Made by a program: the position numbers and the translations under genes. A stretch of 64,000 nt of DNA from Sparassis latifolia (Eukaryota; Basidiomycota; Agaricomycetes; Polyporales; Sparassidaceae), in assembly GCA_018466975.1 (NCBI GenBank), contig CM031561.1, positions 4,402,001-4,466,000 on the forward strand, given 5' to 3'. The notes beneath the pieces were generated by a model. That model saw only the letters and a program-made list of their open reading frames with translations, did not search any database and had not been told where the DNA came from. Of this stretch, positions 1 to 12,562 are shown in pieces (position 1 is the first letter of the stretch; each line of letters opens with the position of its first letter).

Positions 1-338
1 AACTGCGCTCTCCCAGATATGTAGGAGCAATTGTTAGTGCATGATCAGTGCGACATATATCACACCGTTGATATCCTGTTCTATGTACAAAGTATGTACT
101 CGTACATGTATCCCAGAGTGCTCACCTAGTGTGAGACTGATGGCCAAGGGTATAAGAAGTAACAAGAACGGATGCAGATTCACAGCGGATGCGCGAGAGC
201 GCGACCTTAATATCACAAATAAGAATACAACCACATAACCACACGTCTATCAACACCCTACGCTGCATGACGCAGGTTAAAGAGGCTATGAGCGATCTCC
301 AGTCAACCAGCGCAGCCACAAGTACTCACAAGCATATG

Positions 339-2045
339 CTATGGCATCGGCCGCGGCGTGCGGTACGACTCGCGCTCAGACGTGTCCTCGGCGTACTCGA
401 CAGTCACGGTCTCCTCCACGTGCACCTGCACGTCGAGCTCGCAGCCCTCGCGCACAGAGTCCAGCTGCACGCTCGATGCTGCGCGTGGGTGCGGCAGGCC
501 GAACTCCTCGTCGAGCTGATCCTTGGTCTCGAATTGCGAGCGCATCGCGTTTGAGATATCGCGCGGAGACTGGAGCGGGCGCGAGATGACCTGTGTCGTC
601 GTGCGCGTGTGCTCTGATGCTGCGTCTGCGGGGACGGCGTAGGGGTGAGGCGCCAATGCCAGTGAAAGGGTGTCTAGACGGCGTGTACTCACCGCGGAGA
701 TGGATCAGGATCCTTTGGCTCATTATCCACACCACGGCGAAACTCAGGCACGCTCTGGCATAGTGGGCAAATTAGTGTTAAGGCTGACGTCACATACGGG
801 AAAGGGTGCCAACCCTGAGGACTTCGGATAGGCAGCTCATCAATTGATGATCATGCGGAGGATTTCATCGCTCACCTGTGTCGTTCCATCGCTTGTCCGG
901 TATAGGACCAAGTTTAGTACATTCGCAGCTGCCAAAGCGCTGAATGAGGAAGGATAGGTCATGGATTGTGAGCTCAAAAAGAGCGCACCAGTCAGAAGTA
1001 CAAGGTATCCTATGCCGTCGTACAACATTCTGAGCAGAATCAGTGGAGGAGCATGATCAGAGAGTGGAAGGTACGCACAATCGTACAAGACGAGACAACC
1101 TGGTCAGACATCGGCGGCCAATGTCAATCTAAGGCTTCCATGGGCGAAGGAAGCCAGATACTCACCGACCAGATGAAGGACTGAAGCTCACCAGAAAGTA
1201 CGTTGAGATACCAATCGTAACGACGTCGTAGAACATGGCCACGACGTAAAATAGCCAAACGGATAAATGTGCTGAATTATCGCCCCCTGTGCAGCTGTTC
1301 GACGCATGTCAATGGCACTAAGAGACCCTACGAGACGCGCAAGACGTGGGAGCTCACTTATTGTGCTGTGTCCATAAGAGGTGAGCGACTAAGTCCAGCA
1401 GATGTGAAGCTCTCACTCACTCTGTCTTGAACGTCTTCGGAATGCAAAGAGTACGTTAGGGTGTTTGACGTCCATGTAAGTGCGCAACTCACAATTCCGG
1501 TCATAAAGGTTTGTGAAGAATTCCAACTAGAGTAAAGTGGGCACAGACTCAAGAGATGTGGAATCTGACTCACTTACGCATGTAACAACGAGGAAAACGA
1601 CAAGCATGGTCCAGACAACCCAAGGTTTCCTTCTGGAGATATTCACTGTTCTTTAATGCTACGGCTCAGCATTGTCAAATAAACATATCTAGTCACGGAC
1701 TGACCTTATGCCCATGATAATTTGGGAAAGCACCATCTGCAGAACTGAGAAAATAATAAGCTAAGTTCACCTCCAGAGAATAAGAAACAGATGGACACAA
1801 TCTGACCTTTGAAGACAGGTGTAACCATAAACCATCGTTGACAGGATTGGGGAGAAAACGAAGCAAAAAATCCAATCGCGCTGACTGTTACAGTAATCAT
1901 GCTAACGTATCTGTTATGGTGTTAACGAATACGGTACGTATCCCTGCTTGAGATGAATACTGAAGCCTCACCGGATGAGAATAAAGAGAATGCACCCCAG
2001 ACTTGGCATCCATGAACGCTGAACCTTGTAAAACCGCCATTCCGC
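339..2045 (-). CDS. DUF6533-type multi-pass membrane protein (start not resolved)
   Basis: Read on the minus strand, a chain of short exons encodes hydrophobic segments in the order seen in basidiomycete DUF6533 proteins. The first segment (around 2040-1978) ends in CILFILIR, followed by YVPYSLT (about 1940). Next comes a segment with FSPQSCQRWF (about 1860), then MVLSQIIMGIR (about 1730-1695), then a helix with RRKPWVVWTMLVVF (about 1640-1580). A further segment near 1030-850 reads GIGYLVLLTGALF and NLVLYRTSDGTTQ. The last exon (692-339) is a hydrophilic Arg/Glu-rich cytoplasmic tail. The molecular function of this family is unknown. The first exon probably lies upstream of 2045 but I could not place its ATG, and I cannot exclude a broken exon. 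The family call rests on motif order, not on a search. Confidence 0.55.
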
Positions 2046-3042
2046 AGGTAAGGTCAGCAAATAACTAATTACTAGCAATTAACGCAGACTAATGCGCGAC
2101 CTTTGTAAAGTCACGTACTCGTAGACTGCGATGGATATAGCGGCAATTCGCAGGTACGAAGATGATGCGTCGGTTAGCCAATCGGGGTCTGAGTCGTACA
2201 CTGAGCGAATTGTCGGAACGACATCGACCATCATACCGAGACGAAATCTCTGACCCGCGCCGGCGATGGTGGGTGTTCAAAACGGACAGAGGAAAGGTAG
2301 CGCTACTCATATCAATAAAACATGGGATCAGTCGGAGAAAGAGGTGGCATTAAGATCTACTCTCAGGATCTCTGACCTGTCCAATCAGATCGAATGTTTC
2401 AGCCGTTCACTTCGAGTGAATTCCTCGAGTAGGTCCGCGGAGTCTGCCAGAACTCTCAGTCAAAGCTGAGTCACGAACAACAATCATAATGTTTTTTGTC
2501 TCCCGCCACCTCGCTTCATTCATGCATGCAATTTTCTGGTGTGTGCAGCTGGGAGGTTAAGTACTGTATCATGTGCTCAGAAAGTTCGCTTGTCTCAACG
2601 GCAGCGAGCGTCTGTTCCTGAAACCCTATCGTGGCCAGTCAGGAATGCCGTCAGGTCTCAGCCGGAGGGGCAAGCATAAAATGCCGACTGCTGGCATTGA
2701 GTTCAACGAAACGGGAGAGGGCATAGAATAGAGGGCACATCTCTTGAACGCTGTGCAGACTCCAGATGGTCACGCTGGGACATTCCGTTGATTTGACAAG
2801 GGAGACTTGACAATGGAACACCCATCATGATACCAGTACGGAACCTCTGCGTTGTCTTTCCGGAGGACTGACAGGTATGTAGAATTGAGGATTAGCGCTG
2901 TCAGGCAGGCCGATGTCCACCCTATCACCTCTATCTTCTGTCATATGCACGATCAGCAGCCTGTCAAGATGTTCGTGTAAATTCACGATGAGTGCACATA
3001 CACCCAACATACATGACTTCACTTACATCGAGTTTTCGGCAT
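2046..3042. other. Intergenic region between the DUF6533-type gene and LYS2
   Basis: About 1 kb with only short frames in both strands. It probably holds the first exon and promoter of the DUF6533-type gene and the LYS2 terminator. I see no convincing gene, repeat or RNA. Confidence 0.5.
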
Positions 3043-6000
3043 CTACAGTCCACTGCGGCCGACCGCTCTTGCCACGGAGCCGTTCGCAAGCCATGGCAAA
3101 TTTTCCTGAGCATTGATATCTGATGGAGGGGGCAAGAAGCCCGCGATAACGAGCCACGCCAAGTATTTACCCATCAGCTCCTTGTCCACCGTGCGATTCG
3201 TCAGCTGCATGTGGGGCGCGAGAAGCGCACGCATATTCTCATCATTGAGCTCTGGCGCCTTGGTGCTTGTTGGCAGGTCGTCCAGCACAAAATGCAGCAA
3301 GGGGAACAGCGCGTTGTCCTGGACCTCCATGACATGCTTCTCGAGCTGGCTGCGCCACAACAGGTACTCACAACGCTTGGTGGCGAAACCGTAGCGAGCC
3401 AGGGCGGAGAACATGTCGTTGAAGGTGGGCTGCGGGTGTGCCGCAATGTGCAGCACACTGAGGGCATCACGAGGTGCCGGCAGAGGAGCAAGTACTGCAA
3501 GCACTGTGCAACGCGCTACGTGGTCCACAGGCACCATGTTCACGGTGTTGTTGATATCAGGCACCAACCCAAGCTGGATACAGCCCTTCACCAAACGCCA
3601 GATAAAATCGTCTGTGTTCGTAACTGCGATACGGTGACGTAAGTCAAGTCCACGTTGGTATCAGAGGATCGGATGTGGCTCACCTGCTGTCCGGGAATCA
3701 CCGACAACGTACCCAGGCCGCACTATGTGACCTCTCAGGCCCCTCCGACCAGCTTCGAAGAGGAGTTTTTCGGACACCCATTTACTCTGCCCATACCCAG
3801 TCTTGAGGGACGTCCTGGCACCTTCAAGATCGTCGCTTTCCGGTACCCCGCCAAGGCTGCTCTGATCATGAGACGATTCCGATAACTGAACATAATACTC
3901 AGTGTCGATATCAGATGTCGACGAGACAAACACGAAGGCCTTGGGCTTGCCAGTGGCAGCAAGGTCCACGGCAATGAGCGTGCCGAGCACGTTGGCAGAC
4001 CGCAGCTTCTCGTACGGATAGACCCAATGGACCTAAGCGGCGTGCACAGATAAGCGGAGTAAAGGGGGGAACTCAAACAACATACCAGTGCACCATTGTG
4101 GATTACGGCGTCAGCCTCGTCGGCGATACGATCCCAAGTAGCCTTCTCGATGCCAAAGAACTCCTGGTCGAGGTCTCCTTTAACAACTTCAACCCTTGAA
4201 GTTTTCAGCCACTCTTCATCCCAGACTCCTCGTCCGTCCGCTGCATCGCGCAGTCGGTCCAGCGCCTTCTGTAAGTCGGGTGCCCTAACAAGACAGATAA
4301 CTTTCTTGACCCGATCTTCCCGCAGCAGTAAATCACGTAAGATGAAGGCACCCAGGAAGCCAGTGGCACCAGTTAGGAATACTGTCAGGCGTTTGCCGCC
4401 AAAATCTGCGGGTAACGGTGAGTAAGAAGGCCGCAGCATCGACAATAGGTTGTCGTAATCTTGCCCGTATGCGATGGTTTTGACCGTGCCGACCGCAGCA
4501 TGTGTTGCTGGGGTTAACGTCCCAGGTGTTTTGCCAGTCGTGAAGCCCAAGTCAGCGTTGCGTATGTCATCGACTGCCGCAGCAAGCCCGCCGATAGTCG
4601 GCCTGTCGAAAACTAGACCTAGAGGAGCATCTACCAAGAAGGCTTTGCGTATCTCGAATATTAACCGAGTAGCCAGGATGGAGTGCCCACCGACGTCGAA
4701 GAAATTCTCATCTAGAGGTATTGGAGACGGCGGATTGGGCAGGATGCGTGTCCAGATCGCACGTACGGCTTCCTCGGTCGGTGTAGCTGCGGGCCCGCGC
4801 TGCGATTCGGTTGCAGCCGCCTGCGCTGTGTCGGGGAAGGGAAGCGCCGGCTTGTCGATTTTGCCGTTGGGGTTGAGTGGCATACGCTTGAGCGGGACGA
4901 ATACTGTCAGAGAGGAATGTTGAGTGAACGACAGTGCTGCGATGAATGATTGAACGAGCACGAACATGTAGGGACACTGTAGCTCGGGAGCTTCTTTTTG
5001 AGGTATTCACGGATGTTTTTGATCAGCCGACGGTATCTGCGCATACCAGTGATCAACCCCTTTTCATCCTCGCCCTCTGGTATGTCGCTGGCGAAATCGT
5101 CCAACAGCGGGCCGCTTACAGGCACAAAGTAGCTGACGAGGACTTTCTCTTCGTCCTTGTCTCTCCGCACTAACGTGACGTTCTCTCGGACGAGCGGGTG
5201 CTGACTGAGGTGTGTGTCGATCTCGCCAAGCTCGATGCGGAATCCACGGATCTTCACTTGGTCGTCTGCACGGCCAGTACACTCCACGATCCCGTTGGGT
5301 AAGTAGCGCCCAAGGTCGCCCGAACGGTACATCCTGTCGCGTACGCCCTTCCAGAACCGCGCTTCCGGCCCCGACTGCCCATTGGCGGGCTCGCGAATTG
5401 TGTCCTTCCATGGCGGCGCGTTCTCCGAGAACCAGTTCTTGACGAACTTCTCCGCGGTTGCACTGGGGTCGGAGTAGCCTTCAGCCAGACCGCCGGAGCG
5501 CACGTAAATTTCGCCGATCTCACCAACCGCGCAGGGAATGTTTTTGTCGTTGCGGTTGACGACGAGCAGCTGGACATCGATCATACCTTCGCCAGCAGGC
5601 ATGATGTCCTTCTGCGTCGTGAGGAAGGTGGCGTCCTCCGCAACGCTGGGGATGAGGAAATACGACACAGCGCGCTGGGTCTCGGTCGTGCCGTACATAT
5701 TAATGATGCGAACGTTCGCAGCCAGTGACTGTAGACGTAAACAATCACGCTTTGTGAGGACATCACCCACGAAGAAGGCATTGCGGAGCGACGGGATCTG
5801 ATGGGTAGCTTGGGCGGACAGCAGCTGACCCATCGCAGGCGTGAGGTGAGTGACAGTCACTGCGTTGTCCGCCATCCACTCTGCAAGTCGCCCTGGTGTG
5901 CCGATGTCCTCTGCGGTAGGGACATACAAGCTTGCACCGAAAAAAAGCGGGGTGAACACTATCGTTGATTGCACCGTGATTACGTTTCGTTCACACAGCG

Positions 6001-7642
6001 AAATTGGAAGGACTTACTATCACGTTGGATTGGATCGTGAGCAATACCACTCAGCATTGTGAATTTTGAGTCTTTGTTCAGCTCGAACCTCTCTCCCATC
6101 CACGGGAAGAAATGCGTCAGGCTGAAATGCCTTCCTCTGACACCCTTTGGTATGCCCGTACTTCCGCTGGTGAATGATAACGTGCCGACGCTATCAGGTC
6201 CCAAAGGAACATCAGGGTCTGTCTCAGCCAAGTGAGCTTGCCCCTTGAGCACATCCCCACCGTCAGAGCGCGAACCTCCAGTAATCGTGCCGTCTGTCAG
6301 CAACTCCAGCGCAGGTACTTCGACACAGATTTTGAGCTCGTTGGTTATAAATTCACGAACAGGGGGGCTAATGGTGCCGGCGCCCTTGAGAACCACCAAG
6401 GCACGAGGCTGCGCAACCTCCAGGTAGATCTTCTGTCTTGACGATGGATACGCAGGATCTACAATGGGTGATTCAGCCCAGGAAATCTAGCAGTGAGTTA
6501 CGGACGCGTCCAACGAGTGAAGGCACAAATGAGGTACCTATCACAGAGAAAGTTGCGCCAGCCTTGAGCACTGCCATCACCGCGACAACCAGCTCAACGC
6601 TGCGGTACGCATAGACCATCACGACGTCCTCTCGCTGCACCCCGCCTTCCAGCAGATGGTGCGCAAGGGTATTCGACGCGTGGAGAACCATGCTGTAAGT
6701 ATATGTCCGCTTTTCTTGCGATTCATTCGAGGATGCTGGATACAGACACTGAATGACGCACGGCCGGTCGGGCCATTGACGCGCGTTTCGAGAGAACACG
6801 TCGGGGATGGCACCCTTCCAGCCACACCAGTTCAGGTCTGCAATGGGATTTGGCAACTTGGCTCGCTGAGCGGACGTCAGTAGCGGTGCCGAGCCCACTG
6901 GCGCCAAGGGATTCGCAGCAACCTTGCGTAATAGGACAGAGAGCTGATCCACGATGTACGTGATACGCGTAGGAGTAAAGAGCAGAGAGTTGTATAAGAT
7001 GCGTAGAGAGATGTGAGGCGTTAACGACGTGCGGCTGTTTTCATGCTGGCGGGTGATGAACACGGTCAGATCGGAAGTAAGGCTGGTGGTGCGAAGGAAG
7101 TTTTCTTGTGGTGTGTCGGTCTCGTCAAAAAATCGAACCCGAAACAGCGGGCGTGAACTTTCTACAGAATCCGTCTTGCCCTTCCCTAGTGCACGCACGA
7201 TGGATTCGAAGGGCAAGGCATCCACTTCAGCGTCCTTCTCCACCTGCTGCACCTTCCTGACCACTTGCCAGAAAGGGTCGGAAGGGTTGACTTCTAGCCG
7301 GAGAACTAGAGGGTCACGCGCTGATGCGGCAGATGATCCGATGACAAGATCTGTGTCGCCGGTGTATCTATGTAGAAGGACGGAAAATGCTGCCAGTAGC
7401 AGGTGGAATGCCGACGGCGTTTTGTGTCCTTTCTCGTCGTCCCCGTCCCCGTCACCATCCTCATCCTCGTTGTACAACGCGAGCTTAAGCAACCCGAGAC
7501 ATGTCTGTTCGGATAAATCAGCAGTAATTGCGGCTTCGACTAACCTGCTTCCTCCCGTCGGTCGTGGATAGTCTGTCGGAAGAGAGATCGATGGCAGGTT
7601 TTGCAGTCGTGCAACAACTCGGCGTAGACATTCGTCCCCCAT
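3043..7642 (-). CDS. LYS2: L-2-aminoadipate reductase (LYS2), lysine biosynthesis
   Basis: This is a large NRPS-like enzyme of the fungal alpha-aminoadipate pathway. It adenylates L-2-aminoadipate, loads it on a carrier domain and reductively releases the semialdehyde. The N-terminal ~270 residues are the condensation-like region typical of Lys2. The adenylation domain follows, with the P-loop-like [13 protein letters not shown] (about 6270-6230), AHDPIQRD, and [17 protein letters not shown] plus [13 protein letters not shown]. The carrier site is [10 protein letters not shown] (about 4720-4670); its Ser takes phosphopantetheine. The C-terminal thioester reductase starts with [13 protein letters not shown] (about 4390-4340) and has the catalytic GYGQSKW YxxxK. 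At least five introns keep one frame across all domains. The start ATG at 7642 is followed at once by family-like sequence. The total length, about 1,400 residues, matches the family. It looks intact. Confidence 0.93.
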
Positions 7643-7928
7643 GTTTTAAGTGGATATAGAAAGTTTGCTGATGACGAACGTCTTTTGTGAAGACGAGCGA
7701 GTCGAGGTGACTTGGTCAAAAATGAGAAATCTCAGATTAGATGACTTCACCAAGCACCATCACGTGAAATGCATGTGACCGTATGATGAGACGCGTTTTG
7801 ACTTTGAGTGGTGGCTACTACAGAAACTACGTATACTAGGGGACTACGGCAGAAGATATACTATGGTAATGGCTGAAGGAAGTGGTGGAAGTCATCTCCG
7901 TTACATTATTATGATATGTGTTCTCCTC

Positions 7929-9441
7929 TCACAGTTTCAGCCATGGATCCTTGAGTAACTCCCTGGCTGTCTTACGACGTTCTGGGAGCCACTGCAACAT
8001 ACTACGTGCGAATCCGAGGAAGAGATCCTTGTCTTTGTCCTTGAGAGAAGTAACAGAACTTTCCAAACTCAAACCGCGTGGAACCAGATGGTTGTACCTG
8101 AACCCTCCTGTAAATCATTCAGTATTCCGCACCAAGCCGCGCGGAAATGACGCCGACCATTATCGTCAAAGAAGTGACGCAGCCCCGCTCGTTCTAACAG
8201 TTCGTTTGGTGGTGGTCCCAAGAAGGCAATGAGCTCAGCGAGATGCCCTTCACGGGTGTACTTCTTTGACGAGCCTTCACAGAGATCGGCATCCTCCAGT
8301 AGATCCCATAACTGCGATGTCATCAATATACGCTCGCTAGACAGCGAGAAAGCCCTACCATCATACCCAAATTCCAGATATCCACGCTATATGACCACGG
8401 GATATCCAGGAGAACTTCTGGTGCTCGATATGAATTCACCTGGATGAAGCCTTTAAAGAACTCTGATTCGTCCTTCCTGACAGCGTGACTTAGGTCAATG
8501 ATCCTCAGATACTCTGGGGGTGTTTTGAGAGGCCCCATATTGATTCTAGATTGATATATTGTCCTATCGACGACTGTCTTTCGGGGGGAGGGATGGTCTG
8601 CTTCTTCTCTTACAGCCCTGTCGATGCATGGTATGTCCTCAAATGCGAAGAGGATGTTCTCGGGCTTGAGATCTTGCGCCGGGTCAGCCAAGCGACTCGT
8701 CACGTAAAAATGTGAGCTCACCAGTATGGACCATATGACACTGCGTGTGAAGATAGTCTAGCCCTTCTAGGACGTAGTATAGAATCCCCTTGACGACTAC
8801 GGAAGAATATCTTGAACTGGCCATACGGCGCTGCATGATGTTTAACGGTTCCCTGAGGGGCTCGTGTACGAGACAGTAGTGGCGACCGTGTGGCCCAGTT
8901 ATCTCAAACGAATCCAGCATTGTCCTTACATACAGGCTCCCATTGTGCGCAGGGTTCGCAGCCGCCACGACGCGCGAGAGCTCGATCTCGCGCTCAGCCG
9001 CAGCCCTGTGAGGCGTATCGTTTCTGTAGACCTTGAGCGTGACATGACGATCTGGTTGCCACCGCCAACTATACACGTCGTAATGACGCGTTATTACCCA
9101 CATAAATACCCAGGCTTGACCGACACGTACCGACGAAGATCCCGCGCTAACCACACGGTAGACACCCCTCCATAACCAAGTTTGAAAGCGACTTGGTATA
9201 CGCCTCGGAATACCTCTCCCAGCTGTACAGGGTAGAATCTCTCCGGGGAATAGTCATCCACCTTCTCTTCCTCAATCATACGATCGAGCGGCAGTAAGTC
9301 GCTTTGTTTGGGACTTGCCCAGGCAAAGAGGCTACGCGTTTGTCCAATCCGCAACTTGAGTGAACGGCTAGCTTGGAGTGACCGCCATCGAGTCACTATA
9401 CGACTCATTGTGCATACGATGGAGTGCTTGTCGTCGGCCAC
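7929..9441 (-). CDS. SRPK-like serine/arginine protein kinase
   Basis: Protein kinase fold in several exons. The glycine loop [16 protein letters not shown] is near 9190-9140, the ATP lysine is in HVTLKVYR, and a helix follows with an AEREIEL glutamate. The catalytic loop is split by an intron: HMVHT joins [11 protein letters not shown] (about 8665). A divergent metal site follows, RIIDLSHAV, in place of DFG. The activation segment and APE read [28 protein letters not shown]. The C-lobe ends with [12 protein letters not shown] and stop at 7931. The split lobe and [11 protein letters not shown] arrangement are typical of SRPK-type kinases found in multiple copies in agaricomycetes. These kinases phosphorylate SR-type substrates; the substrate here is unknown. 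DLS replacing DFG could lower activity. The ATG at 9441 gives an Arg-rich leader of about 45 residues. Confidence 0.8.
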
Positions 9442-9729
9442 GCCATCGGGACTTCGACGGGTGTATTCCCGATGGTCAACAAGCGAAAACGCTGAATGTT
9501 TGGCTTAGAGCTAACCGAAAAAAAAGCCGACGAGCGCTCAGCCGAGATTCAGAAACGAGGGGCGAAAGGTTATGCACATATGGACGGATTGAAGTGTTTA
9601 CCGGTCCTCCGCGATTTATTTAAATAATCGTGAAGAGAGAGCGTGTCTATATAAGATGCGATGCGATGAATTACATGAGCAGTAGAGTATCCTATAATAC
9701 AATGCTACGCCGACGCCAACGAGGTCACC

Positions 9730-12185
9730 CTAATATCTGCTGCTAGCACTGGAGCGATGGCGGTATCCCTCCGTACGATAGTCATCTTCGCCCCCATCCT
9801 CGTTGTTTCGCGACCACCTGTCACCCCGCTCCCTGTCCCCAGAACGCACACCCCGCTCCCTGTCTCCTGAGCGCGCACCCCGCTCCCTGTCTCCTGAGCG
9901 CACACCCCGCTCCCTGTCCCCAAAACGAACACCCCGCTCCCTGTCCCCAGAACGCACACTCCGCTCACCGTCCTCCGAACGCACACCCCATTGGCTACGT
10001 TCTTGGGACCGTTCTCGGTCCTTGTTGCTTGACGAGCCGCGGCCCATCCAGTGTGGCTGACTGCCCCTGCTGCCAAAGCCACCACGGCCAAAGTCCTTGG
10101 GCTTGCCAAAATTCTTCGTCCGGCCGTCCTGCAAACCGAGTTTCGCTAGGAATGCTTCCGAAACGTATGGCGCGACAGGCAGCTCACACGCCTCCGTTGT
10201 CCAATCCTTCAGTCCCTGCACGATGACTGATTTTTGCACGCGAAGCTCGCCAGACTTGCTCAGGTAGTAGCCGAGCAGCGACATCATCGTCTCCTTGACG
10301 GCCTCCTCGTCCAGCGTCGAACACAGGTGCGAGATCGCGTCTGAGAACTGCTCCAGCACGGGCGAGTACTGCTCTGGGAAGAGCGCGGGGCGCTGGCGCT
10401 CGGGCGCACGGCTATTGACGATCACCCCGGCGTCCTGGTAGAACTTGGAGGGGTCCTCGTCGTATTTTTTGGCGAGCTCCGTCACCTGGTTCTTGAGCTC
10501 GTTGGTAGTGAGCGGCTTCAAGGGGATATCTGTTAGAAGCCACGAGACGAAGCCGACTTCCCACGGGAGGAGGACGAGATCGGCGCGGCCGGAAGTGCTA
10601 CCTGCACGGCCAGTACGGCCGACACGGTGAATATACTGGTCTGTGCCACCGGGAATACCGATCTGAATGATACGAGTGACTCCGGGGTAGTCGACACCGC
10701 GAGCAGACACGTCAGACGACACAAGAATCGCAGAGCCAGTGTTGTCTCGCCTGAACGCTTCCGACACGTTATCGCGGGATGATTGCTGGCGCTTCGAGTG
10801 CATCTCGTAGATGGTGGTCTTCCTACCGGTGGGCAGCACCTTTAAGAGCTGCCGGAGGAACGAGGCATAGAGTTGTGTCATTTTGGTCGTAGGCAGGAAA
10901 ATGATGCTCTTCGCACGTCCGGGGTTGGTGAGCTGGTCGTGAGCAAGGAGACGAAGGACGTGTGGGATTTGGGCCGCGGCATTCGGGAGCACTGTGTGGT
11001 ATTGGGGGATGTGAGCGTGAACAGGCGATGCGTTATCCTCTACGCAATTGATGAATAAGTGCTCCTTGGCCAACGTCTTACGCGCGATTTGCCTAATCTC
11101 GGTGGACACAGTTGCAGAGAACAAGAACGTCTGCCGCTCAGGGGAAGAGGGAATGTATTCCATGATCGCCTCAATGTCTTCGCGAAAACCCATGTCCAGA
11201 AGCGTATCAGCCTCGTCGAGTATCAGCTGAGACAGTCATCAGTACCACTCCCAATATCAGAGACAGGGGACTGGACTTACCATCTGTGTCGCAGCAATAC
11301 CTTTCTCAATGGTAGGTTCGCTTGCGAGCAGATCCCGGAGGCGTCCAGGAGTGCAGACGACAATGTCTCGGCGTCCTCTCATCCAGTCGCGCATCTGCAT
11401 TTTCTTGCTGTTACCGCCAGTGAAAAGCCTGACCTCAAAACCTTCGTGGTGGTGGGACAGCCTGATTGCCTCGTTGGCGATCTGGGTCGCCAGCTCGCGC
11501 GTTGGGCTGATAATCAACGTGCCGACATTCTCGCGCGAAAATATACGTTTCGCGCGGAGCTCCAGCGACCTGTCGGTCGTCAAGCCAGCGTCGATGACCG
11601 CCTGTTTGCCGTGTGCGTCGATCGACTTTTGCCGAGCTTCGATCGCCGGAACGAGGAATGCGAGTGTTTTACCAGTCCCTGTCCGCGCCTTGACGAGCAG
11701 ATCGCGCGGGGTGCGTTTCTCGCCTTCAGGAATGTCTTTTACCTTCGCCCAGGGCTCTGAAAGCTGCGGGAGAAGAGAGAGAACAGCGGTCTGGACGGGC
11801 GTCATGTGTTTGAGCTGGAAGGGCTTCACGGTGATCGCCTTCAAGGTACTCGGAGAGAGAGACCCCTCCAACGCAGTAAAAAGCGGCTGCTCAGAATTGG
11901 GTTCCGCCCGAGTTTCGGCGACGTCAATTGGTGTTGCTGGCGCACCCGGATCGAGACTTGGAGCGGGCTCTGCAGAAGATCTATATGCACTCACGCGCCG
12001 TACAGCGGTGAACTGACCTGTGCGCACGACTGGTAGTTCGGGACTAAACGTGAGTATGTCGTGTGTCGCAATGACGACGCAGCATACGTACCATTTCGAC
12101 ACGACGAGCGTGCGCAGCGCGCAGAACGAATCAGGAGCGAATGCTCCGCGACCCCGAGAGCTTTCGTCCATAATGACGCCGTCAT
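9730..12185 (-). CDS. DEAD-box ATP-dependent RNA helicase, mitochondrial MSS116-like
   Basis: All helicase motifs are visible in order: Q-motif region MTPVQ, motif I ARTGTGKT, Ia PTRELA, Ib TPGR, II LDEAD (across an intron near 11220-11280), III SAT, IV SIIFLP, V DVSARGVDYPGV, VI HRVGRTGRAG. The C-terminal extension has an Arg/Gly-rich tail of repeated SGDRERG units, then an RS/Arg-rich end. This architecture matches fungal Mss116-type helicases that remodel group I/II introns and other mitochondrial RNAs. Two starts are possible. The ATG at 12185 gives an Arg/Ser-rich leader (LLIRSARCARSSCRNG) that resembles a mitochondrial presequence but needs a reconstructed splice. The ATG at 12171 gives a less typical N-terminus. 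I prefer the former. The gene is divergent from the KH-domain gene at 12563. Confidence 0.88.
9820..9981 (-). repeat. Six-unit 27-bp coding minisatellite in the helicase tail
   Basis: Six tandem 27-bp units, each containing a version of CCCGCTCCCTGTCC, encode a nine-residue repeat (VRSGDRERG) in the helicase C-terminus. Units 2 and 3 are almost identical. Unit 6 is the most diverged. Confidence 0.9.
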
Positions 12186-12562
12186 CGTACCGAGCTGCAG
12201 CGAGCTCACGGCCGTTAGGGACAGAAAGCGGTGGCTGCGATTTCTCCAGAAAAATTCAAGTCACAAGTGCCACCGCTGCCAAATACATCCACACAGGGTC
12301 ACTGGTCACACTTCCAAAATCCACGGGTGTTCTCCCGCAAAGCGTTGGTAGGACACGAAAAGTAACAGAGTTGGTTTATCCAACATATGACACGTAAATT
12401 GAACATTTTTACGGAAAGAAAATGTAACTAACGCTCCATCATATGCCTTGACCTCTCTGAAGTATGCATAGGTCACGCTAAATTGTCACAGCTCCAGCCG
12501 CGGCGATATTTTTTTACGTCCTGCCAACCGCGAGCACAGTAAACTTACCGACCCAGTCGACG
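12186..12562. promoter_or_regulatory. Divergent intergenic region, helicase / KH-domain gene
   Basis: The 377 bases between two divergent starts must carry both promoters. No clear TATA box is visible. A poly-T tract lies at about 12508-12516, about 50 bases before the KH-gene ATG. Confidence 0.4.

Noticed and set aside
3043..9441. A secondary-metabolite cluster around the NRPS-like gene
   Set aside because: The NRPS-like protein is clearly LYS2 (primary lysine biosynthesis) and its neighbours are a kinase, a helicase and membrane proteins.
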